Positions 41,817 to 50,452 of a stretch of 64,000 bases of DNA are shown piece after piece (positions within the stretch are counted from its first letter, which is position 1; every line of letters starts with the position of its first letter). Made by a program: the position numbers and the translations under genes. Below the pieces are notes generated by a model. It did not search any database, was not told where the DNA came from, and worked only from the letters and a program-made list of their open reading frames with translations. This DNA comes from Frigoribacterium sp. JB110 (lineage in GTDB: Bacteria > Actinomycetota > Actinomycetes > Actinomycetales > Microbacteriaceae): the NCBI RefSeq assembly GCF_900163665.1, contig NZ_FUIA01000004.1:62001-126000 (forward strand). The letters are read 5' to 3'.

Positions 41817-43234
41817 CGCTCACTCCGCCTGCCCCGTCCCGCGCACGGTCGACGCCCTCGCGGGCGGACCAGACGGCAGGGAAGCGCGCCTCGGCCGGAA
41901 AGCGCGCGGGGGCATACCTGATCGACGTCGCGATCGTCGCTGCGATCGCTGCGCTCGTCTGGGCGCTCACGGGGTCGCTTCCGCTGTTCGCGGTGACGTT
42001 GGTCGAGCTGTGGGCGATCGGCTGGATCTGGGAGGGGCACACGGGCGCGACACCGGGGAGCCTGGCCGTGGGGCTCCGCACGGTGCGGCGCGACGCAGGC
42101 GTCAGCGTCGGGGCCGCGGGGCTGTTCCTGCGCAGCGCACTGATGGGCCTCGCCCACGTGATCCCCGTGCTCCTGCCTGCCGGGCTCGCGGCATCCGGCC
42201 TGCTCGACGGCGTCGCCGGGGCCAGGGTGATCGATGTTCGCCGGACGAAGCAGGCTGCGGCGGACCCCGTCGACGCACCGATGCTCGACGCCCGCGTGGT
42301 CGCGGACGACGCGGGCCACGCGCCGGGACCGAGTGACGTGAGCGCGACGGCGCCCCCGCCGCCGCGTGAGGCGCCGGCCGAACCGGTGCCCGCCCCCGTT
42401 CCCTCCGGCCCTTCTGCAACGGGGAGCACCGTTCCCGCATTCGAGTTGGCGGACGGCGCGGTGGTCAGGGTGACGGGCCTCGGTTTCATCGGTCGCGCGC
42501 CGCGGGCGCCTGAGTCGATCCCGGATGCGATCCTGGTGCGTGTGACCGACGGTGCACGTTCGCTGTCGCGCACTCACGCCTCGTTCGGCATCGACGAGGA
42601 ACGGCTGTGGGTGCAGGACCTCGGTTCCACCAACGGCGTCTCGGTGCGTCATTCCTGGGGCGGCATCACGCCCCTCGCTCCGCACATCCCGTACTTCCTC
42701 ATGCCAGGAGATGTTCTGGTGCTCGGCGGCGACGCCGAGCTCGTGCATCGGAGGGTCGCGGGTGCCGCAGACGCGCCAGCGCCTCCGGCGCAGGACGAGG
42801 CCCCGGCACCGCCGCCCCCGCCTGCGCCCGTGACATCCTCGGTGGAGGGCTCGCCGGCGATGCGGGGCACGTCGTCGTCGGTGTCTGCAGAGGATGCTGC
42901 GGCAACCGTCGCACTGCAGTTCCACGACGGGACGATCGTGCCGATCCGCGGCATCGGCTACATCGGCCGCGCGCCCAGGGTTCCCGAGGGTGAGCGCCCG
43001 GATGCCGCACTCGTCGCCGTGCCCGATGGTGACCGATCCGTGTCCCGTACGCACGGCCGGTTCGGCATCGTCGACGATCAGGCGTGGTTCGAGGACCTCG
43101 GCTCAGGCAACGGATCGTCATTGCGTACGAGTGACGGCCGTTCCGGCCCGATGACTCCGCATCAGCGCTTCGGTCTCGTGCCAGGGCTGGTCCTCGAACT
43201 CGGCGACTGCGTCGTCCGTGTCGTCGCGGCCTGA
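41813..43234 (+). CDS. RDD-domain protein with two FHA domains
   Basis: 473 residues. An N-terminal RDD membrane domain (RAGAYLIDVAIVAAIAALVW, then the TPGSLAVGLRTVRR loop) covers about residues 25-145. A Pro/Ala-rich linker leads to FHA domain 1 (about 205-310; GRAPRAP, SLSRTHASFGI, DLGSTNG) and FHA domain 2 (about 365-470; GRAPRVP, SVSRTHGRFGI, DLGSGNG). Both have the Ser-Arg-x-His core for phosphothreonine binding. It is linked to the second EccD-like gene, suggesting kinase-dependent control of the secretion machine. No kinase is in the window. Confidence 0.88.
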   Translation: MTLTPPAPSRARSTPSRADQTAGKRASAGKRAGAYLIDVAIVAAIAALVWALTGSLPLFAVTLVELWAIGWIWEGHTGATPGSLAVGLRTVRRDAGVSVGAAGLFLRSALMGLAHVIPVLLPAGLAASGLLDGVAGARVIDVRRTKQAAADPVDAPMLDARVVADDAGHAPGPSDVSATAPPPPREAPAEPVPAPVPSGPSATGSTVPAFELADGAVVRVTGLGFIGRAPRAPESIPDAILVRVTDGARSLSRTHASFGIDEERLWVQDLGSTNGVSVRHSWGGITPLAPHIPYFLMPGDVLVLGGDAELVHRRVAGAADAPAPPAQDEAPAPPPPPAPVTSSVEGSPAMRGTSSSVSAEDAAATVALQFHDGTIVPIRGIGYIGRAPRVPEGERPDAALVAVPDGDRSVSRTHGRFGIVDDQAWFEDLGSGNGSSLRTSDGRSGPMTPHQRFGLVPGLVLELGDCVVRVVAA

Positions 43235-43263
43235 GCGAGCGTCACCGACGAGCGGTCGGCGGT

Positions 43264-43308
43264 TGCTGCGGTTCTCCCACCCGCAACGCAGCCGGGAGAA
43301 CCGCAGCA
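43264..43308. terminator. Bidirectional terminator between RDD-FHA and Gly-rich substrate genes
   Basis: TGCTGCGGTTCTCCC (43264-43278) pairs with GGGAGAACCGCAGCA (43294-43308), leaving a 15-bp loop, between two convergent genes. Confidence 0.75.
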
Positions 43309-43318
43309 GGAAGTTCCG

Positions 43319-44725
43319 CTACCAGCCGAACTCTTCCCTGCCCTCGGACTCGGTGCGTCCGGCAGCACCCGCTTCGCCCAGGTCGGGGGTCGCCTCGTCC
43401 TCGTCGCCGACGGCGAAGGCGGTCAGGTCCTGGCCTCGCCTGCGGTTCTTCTTGCTGCTGCCTGCTCCGGCTGCTCCGCCCATGCCGCCGGCCACCATGC
43501 CGCGGCCGCCTGCTGCTCCGGACTGAGCGTTCGCGCTTCCGCTGACCCCTGCGTCGGACGCCGTGCCCGATGCACCGCCGATGGTTCCGATGCTTCCGGC
43601 GCCGCCGACGCGGCGGGCAGCACCTCCGGCGATGCCACCGGCGATGCCGCCGGCGACGCCACCGGAGACCCCGCCGCCTCCGACGCCGCCTCCGACGCCG
43701 CCGACACCGACGCCGCCGACACCTCCGCCGCCACCGGTACCGGGGATGAAGCCGTCGGTGCCGCCGTCGATACGCGGATCGTCGACGCCGGGCGGGTCGG
43801 TGACCGGCGGGTCGCCGATGTAGCCGGGCGGCCACGGAGCGACGACCTTCGGATCATCCGTCCCTGGGTGCTCGATATCGGGCCAGTCGTTTCCGCCGCC
43901 CCCTGAGCCGCCTCCGTCGGATCCGCCGCCTGATCCGCCGCCGCCTGACCCGCCACCGCCTGATCCGTCTCCGGGGCCGCCGTCGATGCCGGGGTTGTTG
44001 CCTGATCCGTCTCCCGTGCCGCCTCCGGGCCCACCGTTGACGCCGGGGTCGTTCACGGTGGGGCTGTCGCCGGTGCCGCCGCCGGTGCCGGTGCCGCCGC
44101 CGGTGCCGCCGTCGGCACCTGGGTCGTCCACCGAGGGAAATCCGTCGGCGCTCGAGCCGTCCGGTGCGGACTTCTCCGGGTCGTACTCTGACCCGGGGAG
44201 TCCGTTGATGATCTCTTCCAGCCTGGCGTCGAGAGCGGCGTTGAGCTTACGGGCCGCCTCCTCGCGGTCGGCCTCTGCCTGGTCCAGATAGTGCTGCTTC
44301 GCCTGATCCGGCGTGAGGGTCACACCGGGAGAGACCTGCACGGGACTGTCCGTCTTGGCAGCCATATCGAGCGTGTTCTGCTGCTCCGGCGTCAGCTCGC
44401 CGCTGGGGACGCCCGCCGCGCTGTTCGCGGTGTCGCTCATCGCGTGGTTGGCGGCATTGATCGCGATGCTGAGCTTCTTCTGGTAATCGCCGAACTTCTC
44501 CAGCTTCCCACGCAGCGCCAATAGGCCGTCTTCGACGGTCTGCCCGTAGTCGCCCTCGAATGCGTTCAGGCCTGCTGCCTTGTGCACACCTTCAGTTGCG
44601 GTATTGACGGAGCCATTCAGCGTCGACCGAGCGTCGGCTTGCTTCGCACGGGTGCCACTGAGAAAGGTGCTCACTTGATTCAGCTGAAGCCGCGCGAGTC
44701 TCTCCTGATGCTGTCCCATGGTCAT
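43319..44725 (-). CDS. Gly-rich probable T7SS substrate with helical N-terminus
   Basis: 468 residues. The first 170 residues are helical and WXG/LXG-like, with FEGDYGQ at the hairpin position (Phe in place of Trp). Residues ~190-420 are Gly/Asp/Pro-rich (GGTGGGTGTGGGTGD and similar, reminiscent in composition of PE/PPE tails), ending in a basic-acidic C-tail (SSKKNRRRGQDLTAF). There is no Sec signal. It lies 7 bp after the 118-residue WXG-like gene, as in PE-PPE or Esx-partner pairs. Function unknown; an ESX-exported surface protein is the best guess. Confidence 0.7.
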   Translation of the reverse strand: MTMGQHQERLARLQLNQVSTFLSGTRAKQADARSTLNGSVNTATEGVHKAAGLNAFEGDYGQTVEDGLLALRGKLEKFGDYQKKLSIAINAANHAMSDTANSAAGVPSGELTPEQQNTLDMAAKTDSPVQVSPGVTLTPDQAKQHYLDQAEADREEAARKLNAALDARLEEIINGLPGSEYDPEKSAPDGSSADGFPSVDDPGADGGTGGGTGTGGGTGDSPTVNDPGVNGGPGGGTGDGSGNNPGIDGGPGDGSGGGGSGGGGSGGGSDGGGSGGGGNDWPDIEHPGTDDPKVVAPWPPGYIGDPPVTDPPGVDDPRIDGGTDGFIPGTGGGGGVGGVGVGGVGGGVGGGGVSGGVAGGIAGGIAGGAARRVGGAGSIGTIGGASGTASDAGVSGSANAQSGAAGGRGMVAGGMGGAAGAGSSKKNRRRGQDLTAFAVGDEDEATPDLGEAGAAGRTESEGREEFGW

Positions 44726-44732
44726 CTTCCGG

Positions 44733-45089
44733 TCAATTGGCAGTCGGCTGCGTCGTTTTCAGCAGTTGGTCGAGTTGGCGTTGGTAGGCCGCCTTCTGCT
44801 GATCCTGCAGATGCTCGGTCTCGGCGATCGCGCGCTTGAGGTTCATGCACGCGTCGTCGAGCTTGTTGCTCAGGTCGTTGAGCCATGAGCCGGCGGCGTG
44901 ATACTTCGCCTTGAGGGCAGCGGTGAGTTCGGTGGCCTTCCCATCGGCGGTCCACAGAGCACTGGTCTGACCGTCCTCGAGGGAAGCGGCCGTTTCCACA
45001 CAGGCGGACAGTTCGTCGTAGCACTCGGTGATGAGAGCCACCTGCACTCTGGCGACGATGTCGTTGTAGATGAAGAAGCCTTTGACCAT
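44733..45089 (-). CDS. Small WXG100-like protein, partner of the Gly-rich protein
   Basis: 118 residues, all helical. A WTADGKA segment near residue 46 stands at the hairpin turn, and a second Trp occurs in GSWLNDLSNK. It contains two conserved-looking Cys (ECYDELSACVET) and one later Cys, unusual for WXG100 proteins. ATG 45089 follows GGAGGGGACAGCCG. It is the first gene of a two-gene unit preceded by copy 2 of the T7SS palindrome. Probably a co-secreted dimer partner or chaperone of the downstream product. Confidence 0.7.
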   Translation of the reverse strand: MVKGFFIYNDIVARVQVALITECYDELSACVETAASLEDGQTSALWTADGKATELTAALKAKYHAAGSWLNDLSNKLDDACMNLKRAIAETEHLQDQQKAAYQRQLDQLLKTTQPTAN

Positions 45090-45152
45090 CGGCTGTCCCC
45101 TCCCTTGTCCGTGTCCGCGACGATCCTAGCCCGGGAGCGTCGGTGGTCTCCA

Positions 45153-45168
45153 TGGGGAGTGCTCCCCA
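45153..45168. promoter_or_regulatory. T7SS palindrome, copy 2
   Basis: TGGGGAG-TG-CTCCCCA lies 71 bp (centre) upstream of the 118-residue gene; flanking A and T extend the symmetry to 18 bp. It fits the same TGGG-N-AG-NN-CT-N-CCCA pattern as copies 1 and 3. Confidence 0.65.
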
Positions 45169-45180
45169 TAGCCCGAGTGG

Positions 45181-46011
45181 CTACAGACTCGGGTCGCACT
45201 CTCCTGTCGCGTCGTACGCCACCTGTATCCCCATATCGCGTTCGGACTCTGTCACGTCGTCGCCCCCTGCAAGGCCTTGCAGGGACTCGTCCGACAGATC
45301 GGAGTCGTAGTAGTACTGTCCGACACAGGTGAAGTAGCCGGGCACATCGTCGTACTCGAACATGCCTCCGCTGTGGGCGATGGTTTCGAGACCCTCGCCG
45401 ATCGCTTCGGGCGAGGGGCGGCTGTCGTCGTCGCCATCATCGTCCGCTGGAGGTTCTTCCGGCGCCTCATCCGTTGGTTCTTCCGGCGGCTGCTCGGTGA
45501 TCGTCGGCGCCGGATCCTGTGGTGTCGGATAGTCGTCCATCGCCCCCGTGATTCCGAACCACAGTACGAGTACGAACACGATGCTGCCGACGATGCCGCC
45601 CACGACGGACAGGATGATGCCTGTCACCGACGGCCACTTCTTCGTGCCCTTCTGGAACACCGCGACCAGCGACACCACGAAGGCGGCCAGCAGCAGGACG
45701 AGGCCGATCGGGAAGGTCACCCCCGTCGGAATGCAGGCCAGTACTGTTCCGAGCACCGCCAATCCCAGCCCCACGAAACCGAGAACCGACGACCGCTGAG
45801 GACTCGCAGGCGGCTGCGCGGAGCCCGGAGCCCACGCGCCGGCGACGGGCGCCCCCGTGGGCGCGAACGACGCCTCAGGCCGGGCAGAAGGCGACGCCTC
45901 GGTTCCGGCGCCGTGATCTCCTGGCGATGAGAAGCGGTCGGTCCACCGCTCGCCGTCCCACCATCGCAGTCGCCCGGAACCGTCGTCGTACCATCCGGCC
46001 GGAGTGCTCAT
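45181..46011 (-). CDS. DUF2510-domain membrane protein
   Basis: 276 residues. The N-terminus is a DUF2510 module (MSTPAGWYDDGSGRLRWWDG), followed by a Pro/Ala linker and three membrane spans (residues ~85-170; VLGFVGLGLAVLGTVLACI and neighbours). The C-terminal extracytoplasmic part is acidic (PPEEPTDEAPEEPPADDDGD) and has a small domain with Cys residues near its end. DUF2510 is widespread in actinobacterial membrane proteins and common around T7SS loci. Its role is unknown. Confidence 0.78.
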   Translation of the reverse strand: MSTPAGWYDDGSGRLRWWDGERWTDRFSSPGDHGAGTEASPSARPEASFAPTGAPVAGAWAPGSAQPPASPQRSSVLGFVGLGLAVLGTVLACIPTGVTFPIGLVLLLAAFVVSLVAVFQKGTKKWPSVTGIILSVVGGIVGSIVFVLVLWFGITGAMDDYPTPQDPAPTITEQPPEEPTDEAPEEPPADDDGDDDSRPSPEAIGEGLETIAHSGGMFEYDDVPGYFTCVGQYYYDSDLSDESLQGLAGGDDVTESERDMGIQVAYDATGECDPSL

Positions 46012-46118
46012 CCGTGTTCTCTCCTCGTCGTCAGCTTCTGCGCGCTGGCGCGCAGCCTCCGCCGCGCAACCCTACGTGTATACCAGGCGCATCCGGCCCG
46101 TTCCCTGACCCCGGCCGG

Positions 46119-46877
46119 TCATGCCGCCGGAGCGTCGACGCCCTGAGTGGCGAAGGCCGTAAGCAGCTCCAGGTCGACGATCGTCACGATCCGTGTGCCG
46201 ACGGCGAGCTCCACGAGTCGAGAACGCTGCGATGCGAGAAGCCGGCCGCTTGCCCTGCGGTCGAGTCCGCGAACGCCCATCCGTGCGAACTTGTCGCACA
46301 GGCTGCCCAAGCGCCGCTCGAGCTTCTCCACGGGCCAGCCCAGTCGCGCCGCGATCTCGTCGGTGGAACGCAGGCGTGCCGCGCCCCCGTCGCCGTCACG
46401 CAGCAGCGGCTCCGCGAGTGCGGTGAGCAGGATGCGCTGCATCGGCGACAGCAGCTCTGCCGTGCCCCCGGCGACGCCGGCGCCGTTCCATCCGACCGAT
46501 TCCTCGTAGACCGGGGACTCGACCGTCAAGGAGACCTCGTACATGGTTGAGTCGCCGGTGAACATCACCGTCGTCGTGCGGAACACCAGCGGCATCGACG
46601 AACCGGGCGCCAGCCACGACTGGGCCGCTCCGTCGGCCGAGGACACGGAGGCGGTGAGCGCCGATCCGACGTTGCTGAGCCACCAGACGCCGTCGCGCTG
46701 AGCGATCTCGAGGAAGCGGCGGTGCACGTACGGGTTGTCGCCGATCGACAGATCCGCTCCGCGGCCGACGACGAACGTCGTACCAGCGGGGATGCGCACG
46801 ATCCGCTCGCCGAAGCCGAGCACGAGAGAGCCTCCGTGCTCGGCGGCCGACTCCGGCTGATCGGGCTCCGCCATCAT
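46119..46877 (-). CDS. FHA-like domain fused to a winged-helix C-terminus
   Basis: 252 residues. Residues ~20-95 resemble FHA (TTFVVGRGADLSIGDNPYVH, then WWLSNVGSALTASV), though the usual Ser-x-x-His core is altered (VHRRFLEI). Residues ~150-215 look like a winged helix (LSPMQRILLTALAEPLL, RSTDEIAARLGWPVEKLERR). Such a layout could sense a phosphoprotein or partner and bind DNA. ATG 46877 forms an ATGA overlap with the upstream gene; a longer start at 46898 is possible. It is a candidate local regulator of the T7SS genes. Confidence 0.7.
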   Translation of the reverse strand: MMAEPDQPESAAEHGGSLVLGFGERIVRIPAGTTFVVGRGADLSIGDNPYVHRRFLEIAQRDGVWWLSNVGSALTASVSSADGAAQSWLAPGSSMPLVFRTTTVMFTGDSTMYEVSLTVESPVYEESVGWNGAGVAGGTAELLSPMQRILLTALAEPLLRDGDGGAARLRSTDEIAARLGWPVEKLERRLGSLCDKFARMGVRGLDRRASGRLLASQRSRLVELAVGTRIVTIVDLELLTAFATQGVDAPAA

Positions 46878-47743
46878 CAGGCCGTGTGGCGCGGCCATGC
46901 ACCGCCGGGGAACGCCGCGGCCGAGCTCAGCTCATTGGTCACGGTCGTCATGAACGACGATGCGGCCTGGTTGGCCGTCAGAATGATGCTGATGAGGCCG
47001 ATGATGTCCAGGATGAAGAAGCCGACTTCGGCGATGATCGTCGCGACACCGGTGGGGGCGCCCCAGACCGAGACGATCTGGGCGATGCCGAGCGCGACGC
47101 CGATCGCGGTCGTGATGGTCGCGATCGAGAATGACACCCAGAAATCCACGATCGCGTCGGCGAACTTGTTCAGTTCGTTGTCGATCATCACGCACTTGCC
47201 GTAGACGTCCTCCGCGGCGGGCTGCTGCAGATCGACGCGCGCGCTGTAGGCATTGTGGGCTGCGCCCTCCCAGTTCCCCGTGCTGGGGAGCGCCGCGGGG
47301 ATGATCGTCGCCGTCGCCTCGGTGGCGGGGGCGCCCACGTTGTCCACCCAGCTCCGGCCGGCCCGCCGCAGCGCAGCCGGGTTGCCGACGAAGGCGAAGG
47401 CATCTGTGGTCTTCTGGATGGCCTCGTTCACCTTCTCGAACATCCTGCCGATCAGCTCGTTGATCCGGTCGATCAGTTCACCGATGAGGGGGATGTGGCT
47501 GGCGAGTTCGAGGACGCCGTTGATGATGTCGATGACCGAGTTCGCGCCGTCGACGATCTCCTGGAACTTCGTCTTCGACTTGTCCACATCCGGCCCGTTG
47601 TCGCGTCCGCTGCCGGTCGAGCCGCTCCCGTGCGGGCGGCTGGTGGAGCCGGAATCGCCGAACGCACTGCCAGAGCGACCGGGAGAACCAGAAGGAGAGG
47701 AGGAGCCGTTCGGAACGCGTGGGGGCCTGATGCGTGGTGTCAT
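46877..47743 (-). CDS. WXG-motif membrane-associated probable T7SS substrate
   Basis: 288 residues. A Ser/Gly/Pro-rich N-terminus (residues 1-50) is followed by helices, a WXG-like motif GNWEGAAHNAY near residue 160, and two C-terminal hydrophobic segments (about residues 205-265, FSIATITTAIGVALGIAQIV and FFILDIIGLISIILTANQAA). There is no signal peptide. The combination of WXG hairpin and hydrophobic pair is seen in pore- or membrane-inserting T7SS proteins, but no toxin domain is evident. It is translationally coupled to the FHA/winged-helix gene. Confidence 0.65.
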   Translation of the reverse strand: MTPRIRPPRVPNGSSSPSGSPGRSGSAFGDSGSTSRPHGSGSTGSGRDNGPDVDKSKTKFQEIVDGANSVIDIINGVLELASHIPLIGELIDRINELIGRMFEKVNEAIQKTTDAFAFVGNPAALRRAGRSWVDNVGAPATEATATIIPAALPSTGNWEGAAHNAYSARVDLQQPAAEDVYGKCVMIDNELNKFADAIVDFWVSFSIATITTAIGVALGIAQIVSVWGAPTGVATIIAEVGFFILDIIGLISIILTANQAASSFMTTVTNELSSAAAFPGGAWPRHTA

Positions 47744-47776
47744 GATGTCGTCTGCTTTCCGTCGAGAGAGCTGAGG

Positions 47777-49624
47777 TCAGCTGTTGAGTCGGGACTGCCA
47801 CGCGGGCATAGAGGCGGGTTCAGAAGTCACAGCGGCGCCGTCGGCGTCGGAGACGGCGCCGAACGGATCCGTCCCTGCGTCGGGGGCGGCGGGGGTCGGC
47901 TGGATCTCGATGTCCGGCCCGTCGCTGATCGTTCCAGGGGTGCCGTCGGCATCGGCAGGGGTGGGCTGTATGTCGATGTCGGGTGTGGCATCGATCGTCG
48001 CCGGTCCGCCGTCGAGGTCGGGACGAGTCGGTTGGACGTCCGAGTCGCCCGGCTCGGTCTGTCCGTCTCCGCTGTCGTCGCCATCCGGTTGCGTCTGCGG
48101 GGTGTCGCTGCCGTCGCTGCCATCGGGCTGTGACTGTCCATCTCCGCTGTCGTCGCCATCCGGCTGCGTCTGGGAGTCGTCCGCGCCGTCGCCGTCCCCG
48201 GGTGCAGTTGTCGGGTCGCCATCGACATCGCCATCGGCCGTCGGATCGGACTCGCCGGGAAGGTCGCTGTCGCCAGGAGAATCGGCCGTCGCACCGTCGC
48301 CGCCGTCTCCGGCTGCCTGGTCGCGCATCTCGGCCGCTTGATCGCGCAGGTCCGCGGCCTTGTCACGCAGCTCCGCGGCGTCCTCTCGGGCGTCCACCGC
48401 CTCTTCTGCTGCGCCGTCCCGGTCCGCTTCTAGCCCCTCGATCTGCTCGCGGACGTCTGCGGCCTCCGCACGCTGTGCGGCGGCCTCCGCGCGCAGAGCC
48501 GCGGATTCGGTTCGTGTCTGCAGCGCGCCGGCGGAATCGCCGGCCTGCAGCTGCTGCTCGGCCTTGAGATCGAGCTCGGTCGCACGACGCTCGATGTCGG
48601 TGGCGCTGCTGTCGAGTTCGGCGGCGCGCTCCTGCAGGGAGTCGATCTGCGCGTCGATCGCGTCGAGCTGCTCCTGAGCCTTCTCGGCGTGCTTGTCAGC
48701 CTGATCGGCCTGCCGGTCGAGGGCATCCGCACGCGCGTCGAGCTGATCCGCCTCGGCATCCAGCTGGGCGTCTTCGGCGTCGTCACCCACCTCGCCGTCG
48801 ATCGATCCGTCGACCTGGGGGTTGCCGCCGCCGGTGCCGCCGCCCACGGTGCCGCCGCTGTCCGTGCCGCCGCCGCCCACGCTGCCGCCGCCACCGGTGC
48901 CGCCGCCCACGCTGCCGCCGCCACCGGTGCCGCCGCCCGTGCCGCCACCGGTGCCGCCGCCGCCGCCGGTAGGGCCGTCGTAGCTGCCGGAGCCGTCGAC
49001 GTCCTTGTCCTGCTTGCCTTCGGACTCCACGTCCGTCTCGTCGTACGAATCGGCCGTCAGCCGGAGCGACTCGGCGAAGAGGGTGTGCGCCTCGGGCGCG
49101 GTGCCCAGCAGCGCCACCATGGTGGCTTGGAACGTCTTGTAGGCGCTCGCGGCTTCGCCGCCGATGAACGAGAACGCCGCGGTATCGATGTCCAGTCCTT
49201 CGGCGGCCGATTTGACGGTGCCGTAGGAACCCCCGGCCGTGTCCCAGAGCTCAGCGTCCTTGCGCAGGTAGGTCGTGTCGACATCGACTTCGCCTTCGGC
49301 GCCGAACGACGACGCCGGGGGTGCCGGAGGAGGCGTCGGCAGTGCTGACTTCCCCTCTGGCTCCGGCATCGTGGGCGTCGGCTGGTTTCCGCCTCCGCCG
49401 CCGCCTGGCGCAAACGGGACGCCGATGGGGCCGCCAGGCGAGATGTCAGGCGCGGGGATCTCGTTCAGCCCCGTGCCGATGCGGTACAGCTCGTCGACGG
49501 GCGTGGCCGCGTCCAGGACGTTGGACAATGCGCCGAGCCCGTCTCCTTCCGCGACGTTCTCCGTGAAATCAGCGATCTCGTCGAGCGGATTCGCCAGGTC
49601 GACGACGTCATCGAGCAGTCCCAT
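47777..49624 (-). CDS. Large coiled-coil, Gly- and Asp-rich probable T7SS substrate
   Basis: 615 residues, modular. The helical N-terminus (1-200) has a WXG-like hairpin (FSFIGGEAASAYKTFQ). A Gly/Thr/Ser hinge follows (about 215-270). A long charged coiled coil (about 275-440) consists of Ala/Asp/Glu/Arg heptads such as LDARADALDRQADQADKHAE. The C-terminus (about 445-615) is acidic, with imperfect repeats (QTQPDGDDSGDGQ twice, DIQPTPADADGTPGT and relatives). There is no Sec signal. The rod with acidic tail suggests an extended surface or intermembrane structure. No family is recognised. Confidence 0.65.
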   Translation of the reverse strand: MGLLDDVVDLANPLDEIADFTENVAEGDGLGALSNVLDAATPVDELYRIGTGLNEIPAPDISPGGPIGVPFAPGGGGGGNQPTPTMPEPEGKSALPTPPPAPPASSFGAEGEVDVDTTYLRKDAELWDTAGGSYGTVKSAAEGLDIDTAAFSFIGGEAASAYKTFQATMVALLGTAPEAHTLFAESLRLTADSYDETDVESEGKQDKDVDGSGSYDGPTGGGGGTGGGTGGGTGGGGSVGGGTGGGGSVGGGGTDSGGTVGGGTGGGNPQVDGSIDGEVGDDAEDAQLDAEADQLDARADALDRQADQADKHAEKAQEQLDAIDAQIDSLQERAAELDSSATDIERRATELDLKAEQQLQAGDSAGALQTRTESAALRAEAAAQRAEAADVREQIEGLEADRDGAAEEAVDAREDAAELRDKAADLRDQAAEMRDQAAGDGGDGATADSPGDSDLPGESDPTADGDVDGDPTTAPGDGDGADDSQTQPDGDDSGDGQSQPDGSDGSDTPQTQPDGDDSGDGQTEPGDSDVQPTRPDLDGGPATIDATPDIDIQPTPADADGTPGTISDGPDIEIQPTPAAPDAGTDPFGAVSDADGAAVTSEPASMPAWQSRLNS

Positions 49625-49641
49625 GTCTCAAGCTTCCTGTC

Positions 49642-50391
49642 TCACCGGATGGCGCCCATGCGGCGCATCAGCTCACGGGGGCTGTGCCCGACCTCGGCAA
49701 GCTGCTGGATCGCCGGGAACCCCTCGTACTTGTTCTCTCGTTCGTGCGCGGCCATCGCCATCACGCCGTTCAATGCGCTGATGATCTCGCGCTCGATCAC
49801 CGAGTCGTTCGTGTTCCGCACCCACCGCTCATCGAGAGTCACGGAGGTGATCGTGTCGCCTTCGCGCGTGACGATGACGGTCTTGGCAGAGTTCACCCCG
49901 TCTCTCTCCTCGCGCGCACGGCGCGCGTGGTGCGCCAGGAACTTCTCCTGCTCGGCGTTCGCGGCGTCGTACATCGCCCGCAGCTGCTCACGGCCTTCCG
50001 CGCCCCAATCGGAGCTGGGGTCGCCCAGCTCCACGGGCTCCGGCGCCGGCTCGGCGACGTCCGGCTCGGCGACGTCCTTCTCCGCGTTCTCGGAATACGC
50101 CTTCATCCACTGGCCGGCTCGCTGCTCGATGGCGTGCTGATAGCAGGAGCTCACGGCGAGCCCGAGCGTCTCCTCGCCGATCTTGTCGCGCCAGTCCTCG
50201 TCGAGCGCGAGCGTCTCGACGGCGCCGTTGGCGGCCAATGTCAGTTTGACGGCCTTCTTCTCGTCCTCCACCGTGACCGGGGTGAGTTCCTTCGACGCGT
50301 CGCCCAGTGCGCGCAGTTCGTGCTGCAGCTCTGCCGCGGTCTCCCGCAGCTCTGCCATCAGCCGATTGGCGTCCGCCATGTCCAGGTTCAC
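49642..50391 (-). CDS. YbaB/EbfC-like protein of the T7SS locus
   Basis: 249 residues with two YbaB-like units: residues ~30-100 (VKLTLAANGAVETLALDEDW) and ~160-240 (KTVIVTREGDTITSVTLDER). Free-standing YbaB is about 105 residues, so this is a tandem version with an acidic linker. I chose GTG 50391, correctly spaced from AGGAGGAGCCCATC; the internal ATG 50379 lacks a ribosome site. YbaB-like proteins recur in actinobacterial T7SS clusters, where a chaperone-like role has been suggested, but function is unproven. It starts the unit preceded by palindrome copy 3. Confidence 0.75.
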   Translation of the reverse strand: MNLDMADANRLMAELRETAAELQHELRALGDASKELTPVTVEDEKKAVKLTLAANGAVETLALDEDWRDKIGEETLGLAVSSCYQHAIEQRAGQWMKAYSENAEKDVAEPDVAEPAPEPVELGDPSSDWGAEGREQLRAMYDAANAEQEKFLAHHARRAREERDGVNSAKTVIVTREGDTITSVTLDERWVRNTNDSVIEREIISALNGVMAMAAHERENKYEGFPAIQQLAEVGHSPRELMRRMGAIR

Positions 50392-50452
50392 GATGGGCTC
50401 CTCCTGTTGTGGACCGTCGAAGCCATCCTACGGAGAGGCCCACATGTGCCAT

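Noticed and set aside
43264..43308. Inverted repeat considered as a fourth T7SS operator
   Set aside because: It does not fit the TGGG-N-AG-NN-CT-N-CCCA pattern and lies between convergent gene ends, so a terminator explains it.
43560..44140. PE_PGRS-like protein
   Set aside because: The Gly-rich region resembles PGRS in composition only; no PE domain (Pro-Glu start) is present and the head is WXG-like.
48836..48970. Gly-codon repeats taken as a CRISPR-like or minisatellite array
   Set aside because: The repeats are simple GGTGGC-type codons encoding the Gly hinge of the 615-residue protein; no spacers or conserved direct repeats.
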